NCBI GenBank assembly: GCA_016928605.1
Contig: JAFGKN010000641.1
Span: 1-12,806 of the forward strand
DNA: 12,806 bases
Reading direction: 5' to 3'
Origin: Planctomycetota bacterium
GTDB lineage: Bacteria; Planctomycetota; UBA8108
Shown: positions 6,355 to 12,806 of the stretch, piece after piece
How positions within the stretch are numbered: position 1 is the stretch's first letter
Layout: every line of letters begins with the position of its first letter
Program-made: the position numbers and the translations under genes
Notes under the pieces: model-generated
The model's database searches: none
Told to the model about the DNA's origin: nothing
Seen by the model: the letters and a program-made list of their open reading frames with translations, nothing else

Positions 6355-7026
6355 ATGAACGAACCACAGAGGTGCCTCGCGGTGCTCGCCATCCCGCGAC
6401 GGCTCATCTCCATCGGTCTGGCGATCGCGCTCGCGGCCCCGATCGGCTGCGTGACCGAGACCGGCGGCGCTCGGCAGCGGCGCCCCTCCTGGCGGGTCTT
6501 CGAGGGCCCTCCCGATCTCGACTCGGACTTCTACGACACCGGCAATTTCCACGGCGTCTCTCTCTTCTTCGAGATCAATCCCGCGAAGGACCTCGAGGAG
6601 GGCAAGGACTACCAGGTGCGCGTCATCCCCGTCATCGATGGCCCGAGGGAGATCTACACCGTCCAGGACATCCACAGGGTCGTCTACTCGCTGCGGAAAT
6701 TCGACGTGGGGGGAATCCGCTACGATGTCGTTCCGGGCGCCTGGCTCTTCGTTCTCAAGCAGAGGCGGGGCAACCTGGAGATCTCCTACCGCGGCCAGCG
6801 GATCGTCGTCGAGGCCCGAGGCACCTGGACGCCGTCGGTCTTCTTCCACCGCGAGCACGGGTCGGACGAGGAGGGCAAGTGGATGACGGAGCACTTGCAG
6901 ATCGGACTCACCCACATCGAGGCGAGCTCGCGCCGCGCTGAATGGCTGGTCGATCGAGTCCCCTACCGGCCGGGCTCGAGCGACGTCCTGCGGCTGAGAG
7001 GAGCCCTCCGCGTCGATGCAGACTGA
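6355..7026 (+). CDS. Putative exported protein or lipoprotein, function unknown
   Basis: I do not recognise a family for this 223-residue protein. The N-terminus has a basic start (PRR near residues 14-16), a hydrophobic stretch (about 17-31, LISIGLAIALAAPIG) and a cysteine at 32. This looks like a lipoprotein signal, although the lipobox (PIGC) is not canonical, so plain export or membrane anchoring is possible. The mature part is polar with many beta-strand-like segments (YQVRVIPVI, IYTVQDI, RIVVEARGTW) and no catalytic motif I can name. ATG 6355 is preferred over an in-frame ATG at 6292 because the signal starts there; the upstream residues are arginine-rich and unlike a signal. It overlaps the start of rlmN by 11 bases, so the two genes are probably co-transcribed and translationally coupled. 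A physiological link to RlmN is not obvious. Confidence 0.75.
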   Translation: MNEPQRCLAVLAIPRRLISIGLAIALAAPIGCVTETGGARQRRPSWRVFEGPPDLDSDFYDTGNFHGVSLFFEINPAKDLEEGKDYQVRVIPVIDGPREIYTVQDIHRVVYSLRKFDVGGIRYDVVPGAWLFVLKQRRGNLEISYRGQRIVVEARGTWTPSVFFHREHGSDEEGKWMTEHLQIGLTHIEASSRRAEWLVDRVPYRPGSSDVLRLRGALRVDAD

Positions 7027-8179
7027 TCCGAGATCTCCCCTCCCCTCGCGCCCGCGCCGCTCGGCCGCGTCTCCATCCGTCCCCGAGGAGGCGCCAACCG
7101 CGCCCGCCGGTCCGCCGCGGATCAGCGTCTTCGATCTCTCGCCGCGCGACAGGGAGGAGCGGCTCGGCGAGTGGCTGCGCCAGAGCGGCGAGGCGAGCTA
7201 CCGGCTGCGTCAGATCCTCGAGTGGATCGAGCGACGAGGCTGCGAGAGCTTCGATGCGATGAGCGATCTCCCGCGCTCGCTTCGCCAGCGACTCGGGGCG
7301 ACCTTCGAGCTCCATCCCCTCCGGCTCCACTCGCGCCTTCGGTCGCAGGATGCCACGGAGAAGTTCCTCTGGATCCTGGAAGGCGGAGACAGCATCGAGA
7401 GCGTTCTGATCCCCGACCGCGCCCGCATCACCTACTGCATCTCGAGCCAGGCGGGCTGCGCGGTCAGATGCCCCTTCTGCGCGACGGGGCAGGGCGGATT
7501 CCGCGGCCAGCTCCGGGCGTCGGAGATCATCGACCAGGTCCTCCAGATGCGGTCATCGGCCGGCTCGAGTCCCACCAACATCGTCTTCATGGGGATGGGA
7601 GAGCCGCTGCTCAACTTCGAGCCGGTCTGCGGGGCGCTCGAGTTCCTCGCCGATCCGCGCGGTTTCGGCTTCGGCGCCCGCCGCATCACCGTCTCGACGG
7701 TCGGCATACCCGACCGCATCCTCGAGCTCTCGGCGAGGTTCCCGCAGGTGCACCTGGCGCTCTCCCTCCACGCGGCCCGGGACGATCTGCGCGACGTGCT
7801 GGTCCCTCTCAACCGCAGGTATCCCCTGGGCGATGTGCTCCACGCGCTGCGCTCCGTCGCGGCGAGGACCCGCCGGCTCGTGACCTTCGAGTACGTCGTC
7901 CTGCCCGGCGTCAACGACCAGCGGCGCGACATCGATGCCCTCGTCCGGCGCCTCGAGGGGATCCCCTCGCGCATCAACCTGATCGGCTACAACCCGACGC
8001 CCGGCGCGCCCTACGCCCGGCCCTCGGTCCGCCAGCTCGTCCTCTTCAGGGAGAGCCTGAAGAAGAGGTTCCCGGGTCCGGTCACGCTGCGGCGGAGCCG
8101 CGGCGAGGACATCGACGGAGCCTGCGGGCAGCTCAGAGCTTCGCTCGGCAAGCGGTCCGCGGAGGCGCGAGGGAGTTAA
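7016..8179 (+). CDS. rlmN: Dual-specificity RNA methyltransferase RlmN (radical SAM)
   Basis: RlmN adds a C2 methyl group to A2503 of 23S rRNA and A37 of certain tRNAs, using a radical SAM mechanism that improves translational fidelity. In the 387-residue product, the [4Fe-4S] cluster cysteines are Cys148, Cys152 and Cys155 (GCAVRCPFC). The methyl-carrying cysteine is Cys370 in DIDGACGQL, Cys141 matches the second conserved cysteine, and Glu128 matches the conserved glutamate ahead of the cluster. MGMGEPLLNFEP (192-203), STVGIP (227-232), LALSLHA (247-253) and PLN (264-266) are the other family signatures. Residues 1-35 are a Pro/Ser/Arg-rich extension of uncertain use; conserved sequence starts near residue 36. 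GAGAGGAG lies about 12 bases before the ATG. The start lies inside the lipoprotein gene (11-base overlap). All catalytic residues are present, so it should be active. Confidence 0.96.
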   Translation: MQTDPRSPLPSRPRRSAASPSVPEEAPTAPAGPPRISVFDLSPRDREERLGEWLRQSGEASYRLRQILEWIERRGCESFDAMSDLPRSLRQRLGATFELHPLRLHSRLRSQDATEKFLWILEGGDSIESVLIPDRARITYCISSQAGCAVRCPFCATGQGGFRGQLRASEIIDQVLQMRSSAGSSPTNIVFMGMGEPLLNFEPVCGALEFLADPRGFGFGARRITVSTVGIPDRILELSARFPQVHLALSLHAARDDLRDVLVPLNRRYPLGDVLHALRSVAARTRRLVTFEYVVLPGVNDQRRDIDALVRRLEGIPSRINLIGYNPTPGAPYARPSVRQLVLFRESLKKRFPGPVTLRRSRGEDIDGACGQLRASLGKRSAEARGS

Positions 8180-8181
8180 GT

Positions 8182-8218
<37 letters not shown>

Positions 8219-8221
8219 CGC

Positions 8222-9412
8222 CTACTCCGCGGTCTTCTCGCTGCTCTCGGCCTTCGGCGCGCCGCCAGCGCCGGGCTCGTCGCCTCCGGCCTCGCCTTCG
8301 CCCTCCTCCTCTTCGAACATCTCCCGCTCCTCGAAGGGCTTGCCCTCGGGCTGGGCGAAGAGATCGTCGCTGAGCGACGAGTTGAACTTGACACCGGTGT
8401 AGATCCTCTCGGTGTCGAGGTCGCCGTTGACGAGGATCTCCAGGTGGAGAGGGAACTTGATCGAGATCCCGGATCCGTCGGAGAAGGCGATGGGCGTGTA
8501 CCGCCTGTAGTACTGCTCCCTCTTGTCGCGGCTCGGGCCGCCCTCGTCGTACCACTCCTTCTTCACGATGAGACCGGTCTCGCGCGAGAAGAAGTAGCGC
8601 TGGGTCTGCCTGCCCGTGAAATCGACGACCTTGATGACATCCGTCTCGACGCCCTCCAACGTCTCCGCGGCGACGTGGTGAAGCGTGTAGCCGTTCTTCT
8701 CCCAGTTGACGAAGAAGTCGTCGATATGCTTGTCCCAGACGAAGACGCTCAGCGTCCGTCCCTCGAGGGGAGAGACGGTGTTGAACATCTTCACCCACCC
8801 GTCCATGAGATCCCCGTTGTAGATCTGGACGAAGCTCAGCTTCCGGTTGCCGATCTTGAAGTCCTTGATCTCCCACTCCTCGCGGTAGCTGCTCAGCGTC
8901 TTGCCCCGCTTGATGTAGAGAGCGATGACCGCCTCGGTCTCGGCCGTCGCCGAGTACTTGACATTGCGGAACTTCGTGTAGCTGTCCTTGATCTTGGCGA
9001 GGTTCTCCCGCCCGCCGATGGCCTGCAGGTACTTCTCGACCACCGCGATGGCCTCGGCATCGCTCTTTCGAGCCCCCCCGGCCGCGGGCGCTCCGGCCGG
9101 CCCCTCGCTCGACGCGCCCGGCGAAGTCGTCTCGAGGATCCTCCGGATCTGATCCGCCTTGGCGGCGGCCTTCTCCTCGCCGCTGCCGGGAGCCGGAGCT
9201 TCGGACGTCGCTTTCGTCTCCGCCGGCTTCGCGCTCGGCTCGGTCTCCTGGTTCGCCGGCTCCGCCGGCGGCGTCACCACCGTCTTCGTCTCGGGCGGCT
9301 TCGCGCCCTCTTCCTGCGCCCGGAGAGCCGGAGCCAGGAGCCCCGCCGCGAGAAGCAGCGCGAGGGCTGCCGCCAACGTCGTTCCGGGTAGCCAGCTGAA
9401 CCGTTTCATCAT
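8222..9412 (-). CDS. Secreted LolA-like / outer-membrane lipoprotein-sorting-type protein
   Basis: The 396-residue protein has a Sec signal (basic start, hydrophobic stretch about 11-28, likely cleavage near residues 29-32), then a long Ala/Pro/Glu-rich linker (about 33-118). The folded domain, about 119-355, starts with AIAVVEKYLQAIGGRENLAKIKDSY and continues with repeated beta-strand patterns (SFVQIYNGDLMDGW, ETDVIKVVDFTGRQTQRYFF, GLIVKKEWYD). This resembles the LolA/LolB-like half-barrel family of periplasmic carriers in Acidobacteria and relatives, where members are usually annotated only as outer membrane lipoprotein-sorting proteins. The tail (359-396) is acidic and low-complexity. The start at 9412 (two ATGs in tandem, 9412 and 9409) is preceded by AAGGAG about 10 bases upstream. 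The frame is open further upstream to 9868, but that part is arginine-rich and lacks any signal. A true LolA role is uncertain; it might instead carry a lipid or hydrophobic ligand. Confidence 0.8.
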   Translation of the reverse strand: MMKRFSWLPGTTLAAALALLLAAGLLAPALRAQEEGAKPPETKTVVTPPAEPANQETEPSAKPAETKATSEAPAPGSGEEKAAAKADQIRRILETTSPGASSEGPAGAPAAGGARKSDAEAIAVVEKYLQAIGGRENLAKIKDSYTKFRNVKYSATAETEAVIALYIKRGKTLSSYREEWEIKDFKIGNRKLSFVQIYNGDLMDGWVKMFNTVSPLEGRTLSVFVWDKHIDDFFVNWEKNGYTLHHVAAETLEGVETDVIKVVDFTGRQTQRYFFSRETGLIVKKEWYDEGGPSRDKREQYYRRYTPIAFSDGSGISIKFPLHLEILVNGDLDTERIYTGVKFNSSLSDDLFAQPEGKPFEEREMFEEEEGEGEAGGDEPGAGGAPKAESSEKTAE

Positions 9413-9484
9413 CGCCTCGATTCTCCTTGGTCTCCGGGAAGCGCTCTCGGCAGCCGCCGGAGATCGCACCCCGCATCCATATCT

Positions 9485-9514
9485 TCGGTTCCGGGCCGAC
9501 CGGCCCGGAACCGA
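9485..9514 (-). promoter_or_regulatory. Perfect 13-bp hairpin upstream of LolA-like gene
   Basis: TCGGTTCCGGGCC (9485-9497) is perfectly complementary to GGCCCGGAACCGA (9502-9514), with loop GACC. It lies 73 bases upstream of the LolA-like start. No U tail follows on either strand, so it is not an ordinary terminator. It may be a leader-RNA structure or an inverted-repeat operator for a dimeric regulator. Confidence 0.6.
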
Positions 9515-9854
9515 GCGCTCGATGCGCGCTCGACCCGCCGCCGGCCTGTCCCGCCGGAGCAGGCTCACGAGAACGCCTCGTGCCCTCCGACATGCCGGAG
9601 GAGCGAGCGCGGCTCTCCGAAAGCGGCACTCTATGTGTACCCCCGCTTGCCGGAGTTCGCAGTCCCATCTCCGGGACGCCTCGTTCCCCCGATGAGAGCG
9701 CGCTCGCACTGAGCTTCGCCTACTACACCACAGGGAGCTCTCAGGCCGCAAGTCGAATTCCGAAAAGTACGGATGCCGCTTGACCGGCCTCGTGCTCCCG
9801 GGCCGGATCCACCAGCCGGGAGTCGCGCTCCTCGGGCGCGCCGTCCCGGGCCGG

Positions 9855-9889
9855 GCCGGAGGGTCCACGCTGGGGAGGACCCTGCCGGC
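9855..9889 (-). terminator. Hairpin just after protease gene, possible terminator without U tail
   Basis: AGGGTCC (9860-9866) pairs with GGACCCT (9877-9883); GCCGG (9855-9859) pairs with CCGGC (9885-9889) past a one-base bulge, giving 12 pairs. It begins 20 bases after the protease stop, a typical terminator position, but no U run follows. It may be a U-less terminator or an mRNA 3' end stabiliser. The stem AGGGTCC/GGACCCT also appears in the hairpin at 6215-6274. Confidence 0.4.
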
Positions 9890-9908
9890 GATCCGGGCGG
9901 CCGCCAGC

Positions 9909-11168
9909 TCAGGAGCCGCCCCCGTCGGTCGCTTCCTCCTTATCGGCCGTCGCCTCCACCGAGGCCTCGACGCGGCCGCCGCCCGGCGGCGTCGTCTCCG
10001 GATCGGCCGTGAACACGAGGGAGTCCCTCAGCTCGGAGGGCACGGGGCGCCTCTCGAGGAGGAATTCGTATCTCTCGCCGGCGAGCCACTGGTAGATCGT
10101 CTCGAGCGGCACGAAGAGCCCCATGTGAGGCACCACGGTGGGATTCCTCTTGCCGTAGGTGTAGATCATGCTCGAGACGCCGATCAGCTGATAGTCGGGC
10201 GCGAGGTAGACGCCGCCTCCCGAGTTGCCGAAGAAGGTCGGCGCGTTGAGCATCCAGAAGGTCTGCTTGCCCACGCGCTTCTGCAGGGAGGAGACCTCGC
10301 CGAGCGTCGGCATGGGGTAGTTCCCCAGCGGGCAGCCGACCGCGTACGCCGGGCAGAAGACATCCAGCCGCTCCAGATCGGCACGCGGCATCAGCCGGGC
10401 CAGGTAGGGGAAGCGCCGGGTCGTGTTGAGCCGCAAGAGAGCCGTGTCGCGGTCGGTATCGAAGAGGACGAGACACGCCTTGATGTCGCCGGCGGGCTCG
10501 AAGTCGTCCTCCCCCATCACGCGGATCTGGCCTACATCCTGCCCCCGGCTGATCTCGCTACCCACCAGCTCCTGCACCACGTGGCACGCGGTGAGGGCGA
10601 AGGTCGTGTAGATCGGAGGCTCCGAGTCCCCCGGCTGCGGCTCGGAATAGATCAGCACGCCGCTACCGACCGTCCCGTTGCCGCGGAGCTGGATCGTCGG
10701 GAAGATCATCGCACGCTTCATCGAGAGCGAGTCGCGCCGCAGCGGGGCCGACAGGGTCTCGATGCGGCAGGTGTTTTCCTGGATCACGCCGCGCAGGCTC
10801 TGCAGCTCCTCCGTCTCCTCCTCGCACCTCGACTCGATGCTCGCCCCCAGCTCGAGGGAGAGCCTCTCCACGGCTTCCAGAAGCCGGTCGCGCTCCGCCT
10901 CGAGACGGAAGACCGACCTCTCGAGATCCTCCTTCGTGCGGCGCAGTCCGATGGTGGAGTCCTCGAGCGCCAGCTCCACGAACTCGCGCGTCTCCCCGAG
11001 CTCGCTGCTGGTGAGAGCCTGAGCGTGCGCCAGGCCTCCAGTGCGGCCGCGGACCTCGCGCTGAATCTCGAGGATCTGCGTCTGCATCAGGGAGAAGGCG
11101 GTGAAGATGACGAGCACCTTGCCCGCCTCTGCGGCAAATGACTTTCCGTTGGAGGGTGGCTCGGACAT
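9909..11168 (-). CDS. Trypsin-like serine protease with N-terminal membrane segment and coiled coil
   Basis: The 419-residue protein has, in order: a polar start; a short hydrophobic segment at about 15-32 (AGKVLVIFTAFSLMQTQI) that could anchor it in the membrane; a charged, heptad-like region (about 55-130, EDLERSVFRLEAERDRLLEAVERL) that looks like a coiled coil; and a chymotrypsin-fold protease domain (about 155-370). The catalytic triad is visible: His196 (LTACHVVQ), Asp241 (DRDTALLRL) and Ser316 in GNSGGG. The arrangement is close to the HtrA-like S1 proteases, but no PDZ domain is seen. The tail (390-419) is Pro/Gly/Glu-rich. ATG 11168 follows AAGGGGG at short spacing. The coiled coil may mediate oligomerisation or partner contact. 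It lies alone, with long non-coding gaps on both sides, so its substrate cannot be inferred from neighbours. Confidence 0.85.
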   Translation of the reverse strand: MSEPPSNGKSFAAEAGKVLVIFTAFSLMQTQILEIQREVRGRTGGLAHAQALTSSELGETREFVELALEDSTIGLRRTKEDLERSVFRLEAERDRLLEAVERLSLELGASIESRCEEETEELQSLRGVIQENTCRIETLSAPLRRDSLSMKRAMIFPTIQLRGNGTVGSGVLIYSEPQPGDSEPPIYTTFALTACHVVQELVGSEISRGQDVGQIRVMGEDDFEPAGDIKACLVLFDTDRDTALLRLNTTRRFPYLARLMPRADLERLDVFCPAYAVGCPLGNYPMPTLGEVSSLQKRVGKQTFWMLNAPTFFGNSGGGVYLAPDYQLIGVSSMIYTYGKRNPTVVPHMGLFVPLETIYQWLAGERYEFLLERRPVPSELRDSLVFTADPETTPPGGGRVEASVEATADKEEATDGGGS

Positions 11169-11277
11169 TCATCCCCCTTGCCGGCCGCCGGGACGACTCG
11201 ACCGCAGCTCGATCGCGAGAAGCGCCGAGCATGAGGTGGAGCGACGCGCTCGCACGTGCTTCCGGCGAGCCGCACCA

Positions 11278-11307
11278 AGGATACGATGGGGCCGGAAAGC
11301 CCCGCAA
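11278..11307 (-). promoter_or_regulatory. Possible promoter of the protease gene
   Basis: Minus-strand TTGCGG (11307-11302) and TATCCT (11283-11278) are 18 bases apart. Transcription would start near 11271, about 100 bases before the protease ATG at 11168. Both boxes deviate from consensus, and such matches arise by chance in a gap this size. Confidence 0.25.
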
Positions 11308-11637
11308 ATCGTCGCCTTCCGATGCAGCCGGACGAGAGACGCGCGCAGCCGTGAGCCGCTTGCAGCGCGGGAAGCAACCTCCGCGTCCGTCGCCGGCGCG
11401 GGCCGGCGTCGACAGCGCCCCGCGCGATTCCCGGACCGTCGTGCGTCTCGCTCGCGCATACCCTATCGGCTCGAGGGCTCCGGCGTCTTCGTGCCGGGTT
11501 TCACGAATTGCTGTGCGTGTCTTCCCCGCGGTCATGGAAGGCGCGTGGGCTACCTGGGCGAGCGGTTTCGACCTGCCCCGTCAAGGAGCGAAGCGCCGGC
11601 GATCTTGCGGGGTCGATCGTCGCGCATCCGCCGCGCA

Positions 11638-11659
11638 GCCGGCGGGCGAAAGCGCCGGC
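11638..11659 (-). terminator. Hairpin downstream of LeuRS-like gene, no U tail
   Basis: GCCGGCG (11638-11644) pairs with CGCCGGC (11653-11659) around an 8-base loop, about 56 bases after the LeuRS-like stop on the minus strand. A smaller hairpin (11666-11679) lies between it and the stop. No U run follows; it may help end or protect the transcript. Confidence 0.35.
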
Positions 11660-11714
11660 CAGGTGCACGAGAATTCGTGAACTCCTCCACTTCGGCCCGG
11701 TTCTCGCGCTCTGC

Positions 11715-12806
11715 TCACGCGCGGGGGTTCGGCTCCGCCTCGAGGACGATGGCGACCGCCCGCTTCGGGACGGCGACGACCTTGGCGACCTTGCGCGATC
11801 CGATCAGCTCCCGGATCACATCCCGCCCCAGAGCGCGCGACTCGAGCTTTTCCGGCCCCAGATCGCTCGGCTGCAACATCCGGTCGCGGAGCTTCCCGTC
11901 GACGTAGATGGGGATCTCGCGCTCGGGAGGATCGACCAGCTCCTCGCTGTACTCGGGCCACGGAGCTTCGAGCACCGAACCGTCCTTGCCCAGCCGCTCC
12001 CAGAGCTCCTGAGCGAGATAGGGTGCGAAGGGGGAGAGGACGACGGTGAAGGCCTCGAGCGCGCTCCGGTCCGTCTCCTCGGGCTTGGTCTCGGGCGAGC
12101 GGAGGAAGCTGACGAACTCCTTCACCGCCGCGAGGGCGGTGTGGAACTTCATCCGGCGGAGGCGCCCCGTCACCGCGTGAATCATGCGGTGCTTGTGGAC
12201 GAGCACCCGGCGGGAGACGAACTGGCCCTTCTCGATCCGCAGCAGGATCTCGCGCCAGGCGCGCCGGAGAAAGCGGCAGGCGGAGTGGAGATCCTCGGCC
12301 CGCAGGACGATCCGGCTCGCTGCGGGGCCCAGTCCGAGGATGTGGACACGAAGGGCGTCGGCTCCGAATCGCTCGAGCATCTCCCGCCAGCCGGCGGCCG
12401 TCTCGAAGCCGGAAGCACTCGCGCCCGAGGGGACCGCGATCTCCTCCTCGCCGGCCGCTCGCGAGCCCTCCGCCACGACGTCGCCCACGCGGAAGAAGCG
12501 CCGGAACGGCTCGAAGACGGGGATCTCCCGGCGGTCGTAGAAGAACTTCGTGATGAACCGCGTCGCGACGAGCCGAAGGGGCGTCATGCTGTGGGGCGCG
12601 AACACGGTATCGACCGGCAGCAGCCGGTGAAGCGCGTTCTGCTGCAGAGGCTTGAAGGCTCCGTCGGACGAAGCCGGGCGTGCCGGACCTTCCCTGTCCC
12701 CGAACCGCTCGCCCCGGAAAGCCCCGCCGGAAGGAAGGTCTCTCGCCGAACCTCCAGGCTCCTGCTCGTCCTCGTCATCATCATCCTCGTCGGACTTGCG
12801 CGAGCG
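11715..12806 (-). CDS. leuS: Leucyl-tRNA synthetase-like protein, C-terminal part, KMSKS motif absent (partial)
   Basis: Class I LeuRS charges tRNA-Leu in the cytoplasm. The visible 363 residues run without a stop to the right edge, so the N-terminus (HIGH and any editing domain) lies outside. From about residue 63 the homology is clear: LLPVDTVFAPH...ATRFITKFFYD matches the usual PVDLYVGGAEHA...RFFTKFLYD. EPFRRFF, ERFGADALRVHIL, the anticodon-binding helices (FHTALAAVKEFV, LSPFAPYLAQELWERLG, APWPEY) and the C-terminal domain (IPIYVDGKLRDR, KVAKVVAVPKRAVAIV) follow. Where KMSKS should lie, between EPF and GAD, the residues are PSGASASG (12408-12431), with no lysine. The GG-EH motif is also lost, and a run of Asp/Glu (12765-12791) plus a Gly/Arg-rich stretch precedes it. 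The other two frames show no hidden KMSKS, so a simple frameshift is unlikely. It may be a non-catalytic LeuRS paralog, or the tail of a highly divergent enzyme. Confidence 0.85.
   Translation of the reverse strand, partial: RSRKSDEDDDDEDEQEPGGSARDLPSGGAFRGERFGDREGPARPASSDGAFKPLQQNALHRLLPVDTVFAPHSMTPLRLVATRFITKFFYDRREIPVFEPFRRFFRVGDVVAEGSRAAGEEEIAVPSGASASGFETAAGWREMLERFGADALRVHILGLGPAASRIVLRAEDLHSACRFLRRAWREILLRIEKGQFVSRRVLVHKHRMIHAVTGRLRRMKFHTALAAVKEFVSFLRSPETKPEETDRSALEAFTVVLSPFAPYLAQELWERLGKDGSVLEAPWPEYSEELVDPPEREIPIYVDGKLRDRMLQPSDLGPEKLESRALGRDVIRELIGSRKVAKVVAVPKRAVAIVLEAEPNPRA

Larger units (their letters stand above)
9413..9908 (-). other. 496-base non-coding gap upstream of LolA-like gene
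   Basis: No convincing gene lies between the LolA-like start and the protease stop. The gap contains two strong hairpins, listed separately (9485-9514 and 9855-9889), and a direct repeat GCGCTCGA just right of the first. A possible minus-strand promoter is TTGCGG (9751-9746) with TGTAGT (9727-9722) at 18-base spacing, but it is weak. That would give a leader of roughly 300 bases, long enough for regulatory RNA, though I recognise no known riboswitch. Confidence 0.5.
11169..11714 (-). other. 546-base non-coding gap upstream of protease gene
   Basis: No convincing gene; frames open here are arginine- and alanine-rich and lack ribosome binding sites. Visible elements: a hairpin GCCGGCG/CGCCGGC at 11638-11644 and 11653-11659, and a smaller one CACGA/TCGTG at 11666-11679, both downstream of the LeuRS-like stop; an inverted repeat TTCGTG/CACGAA at 11488-11507; a repeated 10-mer AAGCGCCGGC (11591-11600 and 11650-11659); and a possible protease promoter, TTGCGG (11307-11302) with TATCCT (11283-11278) at 18-base spacing. 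No tRNA or known ncRNA was recognised. Confidence 0.45.

Noticed and set aside
9413..9868. Upstream extension of the LolA-like gene
   Set aside because: It is Arg-rich, lacks a signal peptide at its start and precedes a perfect signal peptide at 9412 with its own ribosome binding site.
9780..11141. Long plus-strand frame antisense to the protease
   Set aside because: Composition is Arg/Asp/Glu-biased with no motif, while the opposite strand has an intact protease triad.
11560..11600. Possible tRNA T-arm-like sequence (GGTTTCGACC)
   Set aside because: No acceptor, D or anticodon stems can be built around it.
11138..11680. Plus-strand 180-codon frame in the gap before the protease
   Set aside because: It begins inside the protease gene's 5' end, has no good ribosome binding site and low-information composition; chance openness in GC-rich DNA.
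12361..12480. A frameshift hiding the KMSKS of the LeuRS-like gene
   Set aside because: Neither of the other two minus-strand frames in this stretch encodes MSKS or similar, and homology resumes in the same frame on both sides.

Overview
This is a GC-rich bacterial chromosome segment made mostly of core genes. There is no sign of phage, insertion sequence, CRISPR array, rRNA or tRNA. Gene content and protein style (non-discriminating-type AspRS, a secreted LolA-like protein, a NtrC-type AAA+ regulator) fit a high-GC Gram-negative lineage such as deep Acidobacteriota, Eisenbacteria-like groups or Deltaproteobacteria-like groups. The sequence alone does not decide which.

Layout. Positions 58-5000, all on the minus strand, hold dprA, aspS, infC, rpmI and rplT, read from right to left. 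The last three form the classic IF3-L35-L20 ribosomal operon. infC starts with AUU behind a complete Shine-Dalgarno match and has its own sigma70-like promoter just after a weak aspS terminator. A heavily structured 380-base spacer separates infC from rpmI. Positions 5187-8179, on the plus strand, hold a short sigma54-activator-like protein with several altered key residues, a small exported protein or lipoprotein of unknown function, and rlmN, which overlaps the lipoprotein gene by 11 bases. A (GA)15 tract then separates rlmN from a convergent minus-strand block. That block, read right to left, contains a leucyl-tRNA synthetase-like gene that runs off the right edge, a coiled-coil trypsin-like protease, and a secreted LolA-like protein. 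Long non-coding gaps (546 and 496 bases) separate these three genes.

How the genes fit together. Translation is the main theme: IF3, L35, L20, AspRS, RlmN (which methylates 23S rRNA and tRNA) and a LeuRS-like protein. DprA handles incoming single-stranded DNA in natural transformation. The lipoprotein, LolA-like protein and membrane-tethered protease suggest cell-envelope functions.

Most notable observations. (1) The LeuRS-like C-terminal half has no KMSKS signature and carries an acidic low-complexity stretch where the conserved core is expected; it may be a paralog without aminoacylation activity. (2) The AAA+ regulator lacks the Walker B glutamate and has changed sensor I and sensor II residues. 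(3) infC keeps the AUU start and perfect SD known from autoregulated IF3 genes. (4) Several strong GC hairpins without U tails lie between genes. (5) The (GA)15 tract would be a run of UC dinucleotides in the minus-strand transcript. I did not find convincing evidence of an entirely new multi-gene system.
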